From contig JAYKKT010000055.1 in assembly GCA_036023115.1 (NCBI GenBank), positions 11,104,501 through 11,168,500 of the forward strand: a DNA stretch of 64,000 bases, in the 5' to 3' direction. This DNA is from Brasenia schreberi (Eukaryota; Streptophyta; Magnoliopsida; Nymphaeales; Cabombaceae). Positions 1 to 11,480 of this stretch are shown here, piece after piece. The first letter of the stretch is position 1. Each line of letters begins with the position of its first letter. Both the position numbers and the translations under genes were made by a program. Under the pieces are notes generated by a model that saw only the letters and a program-made list of their open reading frames with translations, made no database searches and was not told the origin of the DNA.

Positions 1-523
1 AGATCTTTAGTTTTCTTATCTCTAGCCCTAGCTATCCTAAAAATATCTCTTTCACCCTCTTTTGAGTTGAGTTTTTTATATAAGTCCTCCCAAATCTTAG
101 CTTTTGCTTCACTAACGGCCTTTTTCGCTTCCTTTGCTTTCTTATAAGCTTCTAAAGTTTCACTAGTTTTCTTGGCATAATGTAATTTGTAACATGCCCT
201 CTTTGCCTTGATTTTATTTTGCACTACTTCACTCCACCAAGCTTCTTTTTGTGCCGGTACACCTCCCTTAGATACCCCTAACACATCTTTCGCCACTTTC
301 CTAATATGTATAGCCATATTGTTCCATATATCACAGGGTGTGCCAACATAATTCCAAACATCTCCTTGAAGGACTTTCTGTTTAAATATATCTTCTTTCT
401 CGCTTTTGAGGTTCTACCATTTAGTCCGAATAGCTCGATGCACTCTTTTCTTCTTTATCCATTTTTTTATTTGTAAATCCATAACTAAAAGTCGATGTTG
501 GGTGGTTAAACTTTCTCCTAGAA

Positions 524-1321
524 TTACCTTACAATCTTTACAACACGCTCTATCTTTTTTCTACAAATAAAGTAATCAATTTGTGTTTGTGATAAGCCAC
601 TCTTATAAGTAATTAAATGTTCATCTCTTTCTTTGAAGATTGTATTGACTATAAAGAGATCAAATGCCATAGCAAAATTTAAAATCTCCCTACCTTCCTC
701 ATTTATATCCCCAAAACCAAAGTTTCCATGAATCCCTTGATATCCTAATGCTTCTTTACCGACATGTCCATTTAAATCTCCTCCTAAACAAATCATCTCC
801 CTTTGTGGAATCTTTTGAAACACCTTATCTAACTCTTCCCAAAAAACTATCTTTATACTATCTTCTAGTCCTACTTGGGGTGCGTAAGCACAAACTATAT
901 TCAAAACCTCTGCTCCTAACACTAATTTCAACGTCATGATTCGGTCACCACATCGTTGTATGTCTACTACACTCTCCTTTAAATCTTTATTTATGATAAT
1001 ACCAACTCCATTTCGAGCCTTTTCTTTACCTGAGTACCATAATTTAAAACATGTATCCTCTATCTCCTTTGCTTTTTCTCCAACCCATTTTGTCTCTTGT
1101 AAACATAGAATATGAATCTTTCTCCGAATCATAGTATCTATCACCTCCATTAGCTTACCGGATAATGTTCCGATATTCCAAGAACCAATACGAATCTTAT
1201 TTTCTAGGACTAGCTTCCTTACCCCCCGCATCCGTCCATAATCAAAATTTGGAGACCCTCTCTGAAAATTTTTCACTACATTCGGGCGGCAATGTAGCAG
1301 GACTAACTTCTTTACCCACAC
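524..1321 (-). pseudogene. LINE endonuclease domain (exonuclease-endonuclease-phosphatase fold), frameshifted
   Basis: The open frame covers 265 codons; the domain proper starts near residue 43. Recognisable landmarks of LINE endonucleases in order are the SWNIGTLSG start, LQETKW with the catalytic Glu, the GVGIII strand, VCAYAPQ, GGDLNGHVG with the Asp/Asn pair, and TQIDYFICRKK near the end. In LINEs this enzyme nicks chromosomal DNA to prime reverse transcription. The frame closes at 524 because an A-run at about 555-561 is one base shorter than in the copy near 29040. Reading on in the next frame gives the expected lysine-rich linker down to base 1. The real start may be the Met at 1231. 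The copy is therefore broken, not functional. Confidence 0.85.
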
Positions 1322-1371
1322 CCATCCATGATGTGGGAACCCTCTCTACAATTGATTCACTACATTCGGGC
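1204..1371 (-). repeat. Two 84-base tandem units in the LINE 5' UTR
   Basis: Bases 1204-1287 and 1288-1371 are diverged direct repeats. Each ends, on the plus strand, in the motif CACTACATTCGGGC and contains a CCCTCTCT block. A third, partial unit follows to about 1420. The same two-unit arrangement is present in the other 5' end at 30165-30340. Tandem 5' monomers in LINEs often act as promoter modules; that role is inferred here. Confidence 0.7.
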
Positions 1372-1589
1372 GAAAATGTAGTGGCCCTTGCTTACTTCTT
1401 ACTGCATTCGGGCTCTGCAGCACGTCGCTAGGCGGGGACTCCTCAAAGCAATGCTCATAATTTTTGTAATCCAAGTTATAAAAATCCAACGAAGTTTTAC
1501 GCTGGCTGTCGGAAGCCTAACACAACCCTCCTCCTTTATCCGGGCTTGGGACCAGCAATGGGTGATCCCTTACATGGGCGGAGTTACTA

Positions 1590-2360
1590 TCAGTAAAGAA
1601 ATCAATCAGAATATTTCCTTTGATACCAATTTCTCCCTGATATAATCCATAGGCCTTCACACATTCATAAAACAATAGCCCTATACATGGCCTGCACTTG
1701 ACCTGGCTACTACAGATTATTTTTTACTTTTTCATGATACTACATTGCCTCCTAGGCATACCATATAGCTTAAAGTTGACTTCCTATCAGTTTTGGATCC
1801 TGCCCAATCAACATCAGAATAGATCTTTATATCAAGTGATGAATGTGGAGCATATAGTAACCCATAGGTCATTGAGGATTTTAAGTATCTCATAATATTA
1901 AACATAGTGCTCATATGTTGTTTAGAAGGGCAATGCATCCACCTACTAACATACCCAACTGCAAAACTAATGTCAGGTCAAGTAATGGTAATATATATTA
2001 ACTTACCAACTAATCTCTGGTATTTACCAACATCTTCTTATGGTTTAACCGATGTGACCATCTCTTCCTTAGGAACTTCCATGGGAATGGAACATAACCT
2101 ACACTCTTCCATTTTAGTTTCCTTTAAGTCCAGAATATATTTTCTTTGACTTAAGAATAAACAATTGTCTTTATGAATGATTTCTATCCCCAGAAAATAA
2201 TGGAGTCTTCCCAAGTCCTTTTAGTAAAACAACATACTTAGCTTCCTTTTTAGATCCACTATGCCATCTGTATCATCACTTGTAATGATAATATCATCAA
2301 CATAAACCAATAATATGATAGTCTTTAGGCCTTGTTTGATAAAGAGAGTATGATCACTGG
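1590..2360 (-). mobile_element. Copia-1, 3' half: end of reverse transcriptase and RNase H
   Basis: On the minus strand, starting exactly at the Gypsy LTR boundary, the frame reads SDHTLF, then the Copia RT catalytic box LVYVDD (about 2312-2325). The RT thumb follows, then RNase H with the YSDVDWAG block (about 1807-1830) and the SYMVCLGGNVVS strand. Stops and a frameshift interrupt it, and the end is cut by LINE copy A near 1590. Its 5' half lies at 30384-34375 on the plus strand and ends at the adjoining codons. Confidence 0.85.
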
Positions 2361-4698
2361 TGTAAACACCCAAAAATTTTCGAATATTTTCAAGAACCCT
2401 TGAATTTCCACAAATCAGTTTAAAACCTTTATGAATCTTTAAATTCAAAAACACCCCTAAATTTAAAAGTTTAAACATTTTGGGAAATGCTTTAAATAAA
2501 GGTTTTAAATTGGAGTTGAAATAACCCCTGAGTTTTGAAGCGTACAAAGACCCTGGCACTGGTTTAGATTCAAATCAAGACTGGATCAACCAGATCAAGT
2601 CCAAATTCTATGGCATTTCAAGAATGAGTTCAAGTCAAAGGCAAGAAACAAATGAAGCAAGGATCAAAATAAGTGCACTCGACATGGAACAAGATCACAA
2701 TGTCGATTCAATTTAAGGCATGATCATTGAAGCACAAGCCCTTATGTGGCTGCATGAAGCCAAATTTCACAAACGGATATAATGTTAAGGACACTCAATT
2801 AAACAAGTGTATGAAGTTCAGCAAACACAAAGTAAGGCTGAACCGATCCAAGCTTCAAGAGGACAAACCTAAGAACGAGTCTAGGTTGGAGCCAAGGACT
2901 GAATCAAGAAGAGAGTCAAAGACACATGCCTGCCCATATAAAGTTAAATGCAAGATAGGGCTGCATACAAGATGTTGTTGAATTAAAAAGGATACGGCTG
3001 GTTGCATCAAAGCCTAGACAAGTTATAAAGACCAGCCTTGTGCACCTAGGCCCCAATCAAGTCAAAACGGTTGAACCTATGTCCAACCCACATGGGCTGG
3101 CTTAGGTGGACTCAAGGGGAACCACTTAGGGCTGGCTTGGAGTGGATCAAACCCATCAACAATCAGCTCCAACCCATCCCATAGAACTCCCTAGAACCAG
3201 CCCCCTTTGGCCTATAAAAAGGGCCAAGAGGGGGGTGGGTTTCACATCTTGGAGGGAGACAAAGTGAGGCTGCTCAAAGGGGTTTTGTCTGTGATAGTTA
3301 GGTGTAGGAATCCAGCCAAGGGACGTCCAAGAGTGGAGAAGAAAGGTGAGTGCTAGATAGGTGAGAGGTAAGATAGAAGATTGAATAAGAAAGAGCTTTG
3401 ATAGGCCGAATTCATTCTTCAATTTCGGCCCTCTTGTAATACAAGACTCGGGTAAGTAATGCTTTATTTCATTCAATTCTCATCTTCTTCCTTTCAATTT
3501 GATGAAATTGGGGTTGTAATAATGGAGCTCAGTCTCCCCCCACGTTGTAATAGTGATTAGCTTTCATTGCTTTTCATTTTAATTGATGGATGATCACTAT
3601 TACACCCACATGCACTCTACATGTTTATTCTTCTTCTCCAATATATTCTATAATCGTCTTATACTTCTAATCCCCTCTATGCTTAAGCTATAAAATACTT
3701 TCAATTCATTTACATTCCAGCAATTTACTTTGGGGAATGTAGAGTTGTTGTATTTAAATTCGTGTGAGTTTGCATCATTACATTCATAAAAGCAGAAAAC
3801 AGGATTTCAGCATCTTTGCATATGTTTTTTTCTACAATTTTAATTTCTTGATGCTTGCTTCGATTAGACTGAAACTTGGCACACATATTCCACATAATTA
3901 GTCCACTCTAAATAAAATTTGCAAGACTTTTAGGGCCGTCCAACCCTGTGATAACACTTGGAAAAGACCGAAGCACTTTCTAAACACTTGTTGTACAGTC
4001 GGATTTCTTAAAACAGAGGTTGGGTAAAAGTCTCATATCTATGTCCATAGAAATCCAATTCACGTGATTTTTGATGCATTGGAAAGCTGACATTCATACC
4101 TTTCCAACAACACCAAAATCATTAAATTCGGAATTTGGATCACAGAGATACATGCTCATCTTTGAGCCTCTGTATTTTTGGGATAAAGTAATTTCGGTTC
4201 AGTGAGTTAGGTCTGTTCAAACATTTAATTTTGATTCAATATGTCTTCAAATTGAGATCTGTAAAAAGCACAGGGTTCTCCACACTACCAGTTTCGTTTG
4301 TTAAAATTTTGAGAATTTTTGGAGACCTGTAGGGCATCTAAATTGACTTCAGAAACAGGTCCTGAAAACAGAGTTTTCTGTTTTCAGGACGTATTCATTT
4401 CAAAACATTGAATCAAAAAGTGCACAAACCAAATTCTTTCAAAGCATTGTTTGTTCACGTGATTTGAAGTAAAACCTGTTTCAAATTGAATTTTTCTAAG
4501 CACTTAAACCGACCCTTAAGCATTAGTTCAATAAGGTTTAAGCGAAAAGAGTTTGCTTGCCTACAATCGCCAAAAGTTAGAAAATTGTTTAAGTCTTTGC
4601 TAGTTTGTGTAAACTAGTTGGCACGCTCGCGCAAGTGTAGATACGAAAAGTTCACTTCGAGATTCCATAGCTTGGGAGTGAAATTTTTCATGTCTACA
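2361..4698 (+). repeat. 5' LTR of the Tat-type Gypsy element (2338 bases)
   Basis: It begins TGTAAACACC and ends TGTCTACA, so the ends are the usual TG...CA. The first 915 bases recur at 12907-13821. The last 1418 bases recur, reversed, at 34376-35793. A TATA-like CCTATAAAAAGGGCC lies at about 3210-3224, followed by likely transcription start and R/U5 sequence. The flanking five bases on the left are ACTGG. Small open frames inside (for example 2727-2981, repeated at 13273-13527) are kept only because the LTRs are similar, and I do not regard them as genes. Confidence 0.9.
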
Positions 4699-4725
4699 GA
4701 TTTTGCATGCTCGGTGGGACTCGGG
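4699..4725 (+). promoter_or_regulatory. Degenerate primer-binding site
   Basis: Directly after the LTR end, GCATGCTCGGTGGGACTCGG resembles a decayed tRNA-complementary site of the TGGCGCC...GGGGACTCGG type used by plant Gypsy elements. The match is imperfect, so the tRNA is not assigned. Confidence 0.4.
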
Positions 4726-4814
4726 TCTTAAGAAAAACTTCAATTCAAACAAGTAGATTTCAAGCAATCTTTCAAAAACGTGTTTTCAAACTTGTGCACC
4801 AAAAATTTTGCAAA

Positions 4815-5784
4815 CAATGGATGAAAAGCCAAGGAAATCCTCATCGAGTAACTCAAAGTGGTTTTCCAAATCCTCAAAAGCCTAAGAAGAACTAGCTGCT
4901 ATCAAAGATATTTTTAGAAAGATCGATGCTCTAAGCCATGAGGCTAAGGCACATCGATCACATAGCAGTTCATCTCGGGCACATAAAAAGAAGGATCATG
5001 CAAGGAAAATCGATCCTAAACTCGACGAAAGATATGAAGCTGGAGATGAAGCCCAAAGGCAGATAAGTCATCCACTTCCAAGCCCCCAAGCACTCCAAGT
5101 TCAAAAGAAAAACCAAAAAAACATTCCCATACTTCAAAAACTCAAAAAAATCTTAAAAATTTTCAAAAACACAAAAAAAATGAAAAGCAAAATTTTGAAA
5201 TTCTAGAAGTTAGAAGTGAAATCCACAACTCTGGGCACACAAACACAATGGGGTATAAAATCCAAACTCCGCACACCCCACTAATGGCACGAGAGGATGA
5301 GAGTCACATAGAATTAGAAAAGGAACGCCTCGAAAAGCAATGGGAGCTTGAAACAGAGTCGCCCGAGGAAGAAGCTTGCTCTCACCACAAAAAGGTAGAC
5401 GAGCCAGAAAGAGGTATACTGAAAACTCTTCCTCATCTAAACTCTCCTCTCAATATAGGGTCATCGGATGCATTGAATCACACACCCACTGACCCATGAA
5501 ACATGCCCAAAAATGAGGATTTTCAAGGTGCGTGAATGTCCCGTACCACGAAAAAGAATTTCAAAAACAAAACAAAATAAAGATAAAAATATGGTAGATA
5601 CTAAGGCATGCATCAACATCCTAGGAACCCCTACCATAAATGAGTCCATTTCCTTCAGCCTAGTCTTGTACCCTGAACCCAAGCCTACGACCCTAAACCC
5701 AACTAACCCATCCCTAGGGGCACCTCGAGTTGCACCTAGGGAGCATGTCGAACCCCTGTACCAATTAGAACCTAGAGACCCCAA
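4815..5784 (+). pseudogene. Gypsy gag-like region, left of the nested Copia
   Basis: After a short open stretch from 4815 (rich in Ser/Lys, stop near 4886) the frame continues with charged, Ser/His-rich sequence to about 5210. Open frames follow at 5248-5499 (Glu-rich, coiled-coil-like) and 5513-5784 (Pro-rich). No capsid or zinc-knuckle motif is evident. The last frame runs straight into the target site of the nested Copia and resumes at 8879, so it was one reading frame before that insertion. Assignment to gag is by position. Confidence 0.45.
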
Positions 5785-6070
5785 TGTTAAGGAATGTTTG
5801 AATAGAGTCAGGAAATAAATATCGAGTCATGTAATGCATGTGTTCACGTCATTTTGAGTCCTATGTCATTTTAGTAATAGTTAATACTTATTAGGAATAG
5901 ATTAGGAAATCAAGTTAGACAGGGTATTAATAGGCGTCATTAGGGTTTAGTTATTGTTATGAGAAGATAAGGGACGGCTGCACAAGGGGAGCTGATTTTG
6001 GGCATAGTGCAGATTGGAGGCATTTTGTAAGTTACTTTTCATTTGATTAATGAAAGTTTTATTTCTAATA
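5785..6070 (+). repeat. 5' LTR of nested Copia-4
   Basis: It starts TGTTAAGGAATG and ends TTTCTAATA; the terminal dinucleotide is TA rather than CA in both LTRs, so the family or this copy deviates at the end. It is 286 bases, against 287 for its partner at 8592. Confidence 0.92.
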
Positions 6071-6083
6071 TGGTATCAGAGCC
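6071..6083 (+). promoter_or_regulatory. Copia-4 primer-binding site (initiator tRNA-Met)
   Basis: TGGTATCAGAGCC directly follows the 5' LTR. This is the standard plant Copia primer site, complementary to the 3' end of initiator tRNA-Met. Confidence 0.9.
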
Positions 6084-6585
6084 TATAAGGCCCGAAAATC
6101 TGTGTTGTGTTGTTTCAAATATTGTGATTTGTGTTGGAGAAGACGTTTGATTGGAATCCATCATTGAAACACAGAATTTCTGCACAAAGTAAGTGACGAT
6201 CTGCAGTTTTTTGGTTGTCTGAAAGTTGGTAGTTGTGAACAGCAAGTTAAAGGCCGTGTGAATGCCCTAGAGTCAACAACAAAACTTTGGTATTTATGCA
6301 GACGTAGACAAAGTATTCTTATAGTGTGAAGAAAAAATATTTCAAGTGTTGCAGAATCCCGATTTCTGCCTGGTAGACTGATCAGATTGTGTTCATTGTG
6401 GATTGATCAGATTGTGTTCTTTGTTCGTTTGGAAGTTGATAGGTTATTATCTAAGTTCAGCCAGATACTTTCTTGTGAGTGACTATTGTAAAAACGTTGA
6501 TTTGGTGCAACAGTAAATATTCAAGAATTGGAATTACAGTTTGTTATCTTCTAGTGAAATCTGAAATCGTGATAAACTCGATGCA

Positions 6586-8584
6586 AAGTTAGTCAAGTGT
6601 ATTTTTCTTGGCTATTCGAATTCTCAAAAAGGGTATAAATGCTATGACCCTTTGCTTAAAAAACTCTATGTTTCCATGGATGTCACATTTTTCGAGCTTA
6701 CTCCTTATTACTCTTCTAAAAAAGAGCCACTACACCTCCATCCTTTGTCCTTCCATTAGTTCCTAGTGAGGGGGAGTATAATACTACAACCGATCAGAGT
6801 GAGGAGGCACAACCATCAAAAGATATTCTGATGTACAAGAAAGGATTGCGGAAGATTGTTTACTCTCAAGAAGAACCATGTACTAAAGAGATTTTCCCTG
6901 AATCAGATCCTCAAGTGGAGAATGACCTGAAGATCCCTATTGTTATTCGCAAAGGTAAGCGTACATGTTCACGTTATCCGATCTCTAATTATGTTTCATA
7001 TGCAAATACCTCTCACAGTTATCAAAGATTTGTTATGAATGCTGAGAAACATAAGATCCCTTCGAAGTTTGAAGAAGCAATCAAGTGCCCTTTATGAAAA
7101 GCTGTAATTGAAGAAGAATTGAATGCACTGGTGAAAAACAATACATGGACCATCACACAGCTACCTTCTGATAGGAATATTGTAGGATGTAAATGGGTGT
7201 TTACTATTAAATATGAGGCAGATGAAACAGTGGAGAGATACAAAGCCAGATTGGTTGCTAAAGGATACAGTTAGTCATATGGCATTGATTATACAGAAAC
7301 ATTTACACCTATGGCTAAACTCACTTCTATCATAATATTTCTCAGTATGACAGTAAATTTGGGATGGGATCTATGGTAACTGGATGTTAAAAATGCTTTC
7401 TTACAGGAAGATTTAAATGAAGAGGTGTATATAGAAATACCTCTAGGAATGAATATAAAAACACCCTCTAATTGTAAATTTAATAAAGCAATATATGGGC
7501 TGAAACAGTCTCCAAGAGCTTGGTTTGATAAATTCGCAAGGCGGTTTGCAGTCTGGAAAACAGTAGGAGCCTCAATGATCATATAATATTCTTTAAGAAA
7601 TGAACAAAAATATCCATTCTTCTTGTTTATGTTGATGACATTATTGTCACAGGAGATGACCTTGAAGAAATATCTAAGTTAAAAATGAATCTTCATAAAT
7701 TATTTGATATTAAAGATTTGGGTCGGCTTCACTATTTTCTGGGTGTAGAAGTTCTTTATTCTAACAGAGGTATCTTCCTAACTCAGCGGAAATACTTAAT
7801 GGATCTTCTTAAAGAAACACATATGCTTGAGTGTAAACTCAGTGACATCCCTATGGAAGTAAACCAAAAAATTTTCCAAGGTGACAGTGAAGAGTTCAAA
7901 GACATTCACAAATATCATAAGCTGGTTGGTAAGCTTATATATTTTACTATTACTTGGCCAGACATTACTTATGCAGTTGGTATTGTGAGCAGATATATGC
8001 ATTCGCCAACCAAGAATCAGATGGATGCAGTGTATAGAATTCTTCGATACCTCAAATAAACTTCAGGAATGGGTTTACTTTATTCAAAATCATCAAATTT
8101 GGACATTGAACTTTATTCTGATGCAGACTGGGCTGGTTCATATGATGACAGGAAATCAACTATAGGCTATGTTACCTTACTAGGCGGTAACATTGTATCT
8201 TTGAAGAGTAAAAAACAAACAGTGATTGCAAGATCTACAGCGGAAGCTGAATACAGAGCTATAGCACAAGCTATGTATGAAGAAAAATTGATATCTTCAT
8301 TGATTAGTGAACTGAGATTTTCATTTAATCATTCTATACCACTATACTGTGATAGCAGTGCAGTAATTCAGATGGCCTCTAATCCAGTTTATCATGAAAG
8401 AACCAAACATATAGAAATTGACTGCCACTTCATTAGAGAGAAGATATTTAATCAAGAATTCAAGCTAGAGTATGTTCAATCTATCAAACAGATGACTGAT
8501 TTCTTAACTAAAGCTACTACCAGTAGACAATTAAAGGAGACATTATCCAAGTTGAGTGTTATCAACATCCTTCACCCAACTTGA
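6586..8584 (+). pseudogene. Copia-4 polyprotein remnant: integrase tail, reverse transcriptase, RNase H
   Basis: The frame opens with the integrase C-terminal block around CIFLGY and GYKCYDP (6586-6660), then low-conservation linker. RT follows from about 7110: CKWVFTIK, RYKARLVAKGYS, LDVKNAFLQ, AIYGLKQSPRAWFDKF and, after a frameshift near 7600, VYVDD (7630-7645) with the two catalytic Asp. From 7685 to 8584 the frame is nearly open: thumb, then RNase H with YSDADWAG, RSTAEAEYRA, YCDSSA and ERTKHIEID, ending with the conserved LSKLSVINILHPT tail. In-frame stops lie near 7095, 7272, 7377 and 8057. The enzyme would make DNA from the element RNA in the virus-like particle; this copy is dead. 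Confidence 0.9.
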
Positions 8585-8591
8585 GGGAGAG
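8580..8591 (+). promoter_or_regulatory. Copia-4 polypurine tract
   Basis: TTGAGGGAGAG sits immediately left of the 3' LTR, the position from which plus-strand DNA synthesis is primed. Confidence 0.8.
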
Positions 8592-8878
8592 TGTTAAGAA
8601 ATGTTTGAATAGAGTCAGGAAATAAATGTCGAGTCATGTAATGCATGTGTTCACGTCATTTTGAGTGCTATGTCATTTTAGTAATAGTTAATACTTATTA
8701 GGGGTAGATTAGGAAATCAAGTTAGACAGGGTATTAATAGGTGTCATTAGGGTTTAGTTATTGTTATGAGAAGATAAGGGACGGCTGCACAAGGGGAGCC
8801 GATTTTGGGCATAGTGCAGATTGGAGCGCGTATTGTAAGTTACTTTTCATTTTATTAATGAAAGTTTTATTTCTAATA
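8592..8878 (+). repeat. 3' LTR of nested Copia-4
   Basis: It matches 5785-6070 closely, starts TGTTAAG, ends CTAATA, and is followed by the target duplication CCCAA. Confidence 0.92.
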
Positions 8879-8883
8879 CCCAA

Positions 8884-9199
8884 ACCATCCCAACCCAGGG
8901 TCGTGTGGATGCCCAAGCCTTCCACCACCCATCCATCCCATCTCATACCCAAAATAAAACAGGTATATATCCATGACATGCACGATTCTATGTTCCAAGG
9001 GCATGAACTTCACAAAACCTTTTCAAAAATAAAAAAGCCTTGGAACATGATCTTAAACATGGGATATAATCCATATCAGGGCCTAGGAGCCAAAAATCAA
9101 GGTAGGCTAGAACCCATCCTACCTAAAGCCAACCCAAGTCGATATGGATTGGGCTACATTTCATCCATACCCCCTGAGCCACCACCTAAGACCACTTAG
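8884..9199 (+). pseudogene. Gypsy coding remnant with G-patch motif
   Basis: This is the continuation of the Pro-rich frame broken by Copia-4. About residues 40-60 of this stretch (9047-9119) read MGYNPYQGLGAKNQGR, the glycine-patterned core of a G-patch. G-patch motifs are known between gag and protease/RT in some plant Gypsy polyproteins and bind RNA or helicase partners. The frame stops at 9197-9199. The following kilobase is A-rich and has lost any recognisable protease or RT. Confidence 0.65.
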
Positions 9200-9984
9200 G
9201 TCAAGGGTGCCCATAGAACCCACTAAAACCGAAACCCATGGCTTAGACCTATTGTTTAGAGTCTAATTCATGGAGTTTTCTTTATAGGTTCGATGGAAGA
9301 TCCCTCCTTTCCAAAAATTAAAAAAAAATTAGATATGCTCAAAAATCAAAAAAATTGAAAAACCTTCAAAATCCCAAAAACATTTGAAAAATTTGAAAAT
9401 TAAAAAAAAAAAATTGTTTAATTCATACCCCCATTCTTTATTTGAAAAAAAAAAGCTTTAAAAAGAAAGTCTCTTATATTGATCTTTGAAATTGAGTTTG
9501 AGAAAAAAACAAAAAAATCGAAAAATTTCAAAAAAAAACTCCAAAACAATGGCCATGTACAAAGACAATTTCAAAATATTTTCAAAGATTGTATATACTC
9601 CCAAACCAAGAAATCGTCCAAGTTGGTCATGTATACCTCTCCCTTGCCTAGAACCTCCCTAAATTTTAATGCTTGAGAATCATCAAAGCAAGGAGGAATG
9701 ATCATACCTCCAAGCTTCCCGAAATTCATAGAATCCTTGACTTGGAAAAATTGGGGATTTTTAGAGTAAGTCTAACCCATTAGTATGTGCATGTTTACAT
9801 GATTATCATGCATTGCATTTTGAAATCTTATATTTACATGAACAATACCGGGTCTAGACATCATCTTAGAACTCGAGTTTAAGGTTTGTGTTAAGCCAAA
9901 GGGGCATGAGAGTCGACCCCCTAAGTATCGAGCCATCATAGGCATGTCTCCACCCTCCATATGAATCAAATCCAAAACCTTCAA

Positions 9985-10036
9985 GGTTGATTCCAATCTA
10001 GCCAAAAAGAGGTTGATTCCAATCTAGCCAAAAAGA
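9985..10036 (+). repeat. Two exact 26-base tandem units
   Basis: GGTTGATTCCAATCTAGCC followed by AAAAAGA occurs twice in a row inside the decayed Gypsy coding region. It is a local duplication, probably slippage or repair. Confidence 0.85.
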
Positions 10037-10208
10037 TGCTAAACCTCTCAATGAGACCTTTTGAGAAAAAGGGTTAAAAATTTACATGATGATTTTCAAA
10101 AAGCTTTTGAAAAATTTATGTTAAATCCTTCAATTTTCAAAACCTCCTAAGTAAAGCTTTACATTCCAATTCATGTGAATGCATTGGGTGTTTTACTTGA
10201 TCAATACG

Positions 10209-10860
10209 AAGAAGATATCCATAGAAAGTGTGCCATTTATTACATTTCGAAAACTCTATTTGGCATGTGAAAGAAATTATCAAGCCAATAGAGAAATCGT
10301 ACTTGGCCTTGGTATAGGCTTCCAAATTCGAGACATTATTTCCCATGTCATGAAAAAGGAATAATGTTGATTCATTCAAGCACTTATTTGGAAAACCTAT
10401 CTTAATGGGTAGGCAAGATAAATGGCAGCCCCTTTTAATGGAGTATGAGTTCATCTTCAAGACTCTATTAAGGGACAAGCCCTATAACGTGTGGTTGAAT
10501 TGCCTCTTTGAGACACATTCCCCATACTTGATAAAATGCCCGATGAAGGCATATTTTGCAAATGAACTTTAAAAACCATGCTTTGACAAATTGTTTTAAG
10601 GAAAATCAAGCATGAGAAATATATTTCGATAAGGCAAAGAATCATCAAGGGGCAGGTATCGAAATCATCTTCATATCTCTCGAAAAAAAGAAAAATCCCA
10701 AGTGCCATTCGACTAGATTTTGCATGATTAAATGATGTTGCCAAGTATGAAGCACTCATACAAGGCCTAAAGATTTCGAAAATCTAGGGTCTCATGTAGC
10801 AAAAGTCTTTGGAGATTCTTGTTATAAACCAAGCTTTCAAAAATTTGGCAAGACAAAAAT
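10209..10860 (+). pseudogene. Gypsy RNase H followed by a second, archaeal-type RNase H
   Basis: First unit: YLACERNYQ with REIVLGLGIGF (10250-10320) corresponds to the CEKNY...E...CLALVWA region of Ty3 RNase H. KPILMGRQDKWQPLLMEYEF (about 10393-10452) corresponds to the conserved end of the connection/RNase H region. Second unit: GAGIEIIFIS (about 10652-10681), then KYEALIQGLK and an INQ block (10741-10850), which match the Tat second RNase H pattern of GAG...F, N.AEYEAL and GDS..V.NQ. Stops and shifts are frequent. Two RNase H units in tandem are the main reason for calling this element Tat-type. Confidence 0.65.
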
Positions 10861-11254
10861 GAAGATTCATGTCACACCAAGAATTGGCCATTAGAGGGGT
10901 CGGTTCTTTCAAAATATGCACAATTGGCACTCATGATTTAGAATGCCTGCCAAAATGACCAAAATTGTATTAAAAAGCCTTGATTTCAAGACATTGAAAA
11001 TTTTTAGAAATGGAGGATTTCCTGAATTTGCTTCTTCAAAAAGATCAAGTTTCAATTGGAAAAATTTTAACCCTACATATGACTTTGAAAAGAAAATTTT
11101 CAGCATCTTATTGATATGAAAACCTTGATGAAGTTAGGATGCAATACATGAGTCCCACGATGAAGAATGTAGAGATCATGTCAATTCAAATATGATGGAA
11201 GATCACTTAGGGTTGGTTATGTTTGTCCATCCTTAAGCAAAAATTTGCCATGAT

Positions 11255-11345
11255 CATGTTAGAAAAGTGATAAAAGTCAAGTGCATGAAGCATTCATATC
11301 CCATCGTCCATAAACAAATGCATGGCCCTTCACCATGTAGCCGTG
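11255..11345 (+). pseudogene. Remnant of Gypsy integrase zinc-binding region
   Basis: With stops tolerated, the frame reads SDKSQVHEAF, then WPFTM, resembling the CDKCQ.HG.F and WPF.MWG landmarks that follow the HHCC zinc finger of Gypsy integrases. Heavy decay leaves no catalytic core that I can follow. The call rests on order and two short motifs only. Confidence 0.4.
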
Positions 11346-11480
11346 TGAATCATCCATCGTCCACCTAGAATTTCCTTTGAAAATCCATGGCCCTTCACCT
11401 TGAGGCCGTGTGACATCAGACTCATATCAAACTAGGGGCATTAAAAATGCATCCCCTAGACACATTCATAAAGACTCAAT

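Larger units (their letters stand above)
1..1589 (-). mobile_element. RTE-type LINE, copy A (5' UTR, endonuclease and linker; 3' part beyond the window)
   Basis: Read on the minus strand, this is the start of a non-LTR retrotransposon: a 5' UTR (about 1589-1232), an apurinic-endonuclease-like domain, then the linker towards the reverse transcriptase, which runs off the left edge. The same sequence recurs at 26814-29105, 29974-30383, 46684-48639, 56806-57913 and 14182-15143, which fixes the family. The outer boundary at about 1589 is taken from the shared 5' sequence with the 29974 copy. Both 5' ends abut Copia sequence. It is the only copy here with both the 5' end and a nearly whole endonuclease. 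Confidence 0.85.
5785..8878 (+). mobile_element. Nested Copia element (Copia-4), internally deleted
   Basis: A complete insertion with LTRs at 5785-6070 and 8592-8878 and an identical 5-base target duplication CCCAA at 5780-5784 and 8879-8883. At 3094 bases it is far shorter than the usual ~5 kb: gag, protease and the integrase core are missing, while the integrase tail, RT and RNase H remain. Without protease and integrase it could only have moved with help, or it was deleted after insertion. LTR divergence by eye is about ten changes in 286 bases. Confidence 0.95.

Noticed and set aside
2727..2981. 84-codon frame repeated at 13273-13527
   Set aside because: Both copies are the same position of the two LTRs. 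LTR identity explains the shared frame; there is no sign of coding selection.
3156..3476. 106-codon minus-strand frame, similar to one at 35598-35819
   Set aside because: Again the same LTR segment in two copies, crossing the promoter region of the LTR.
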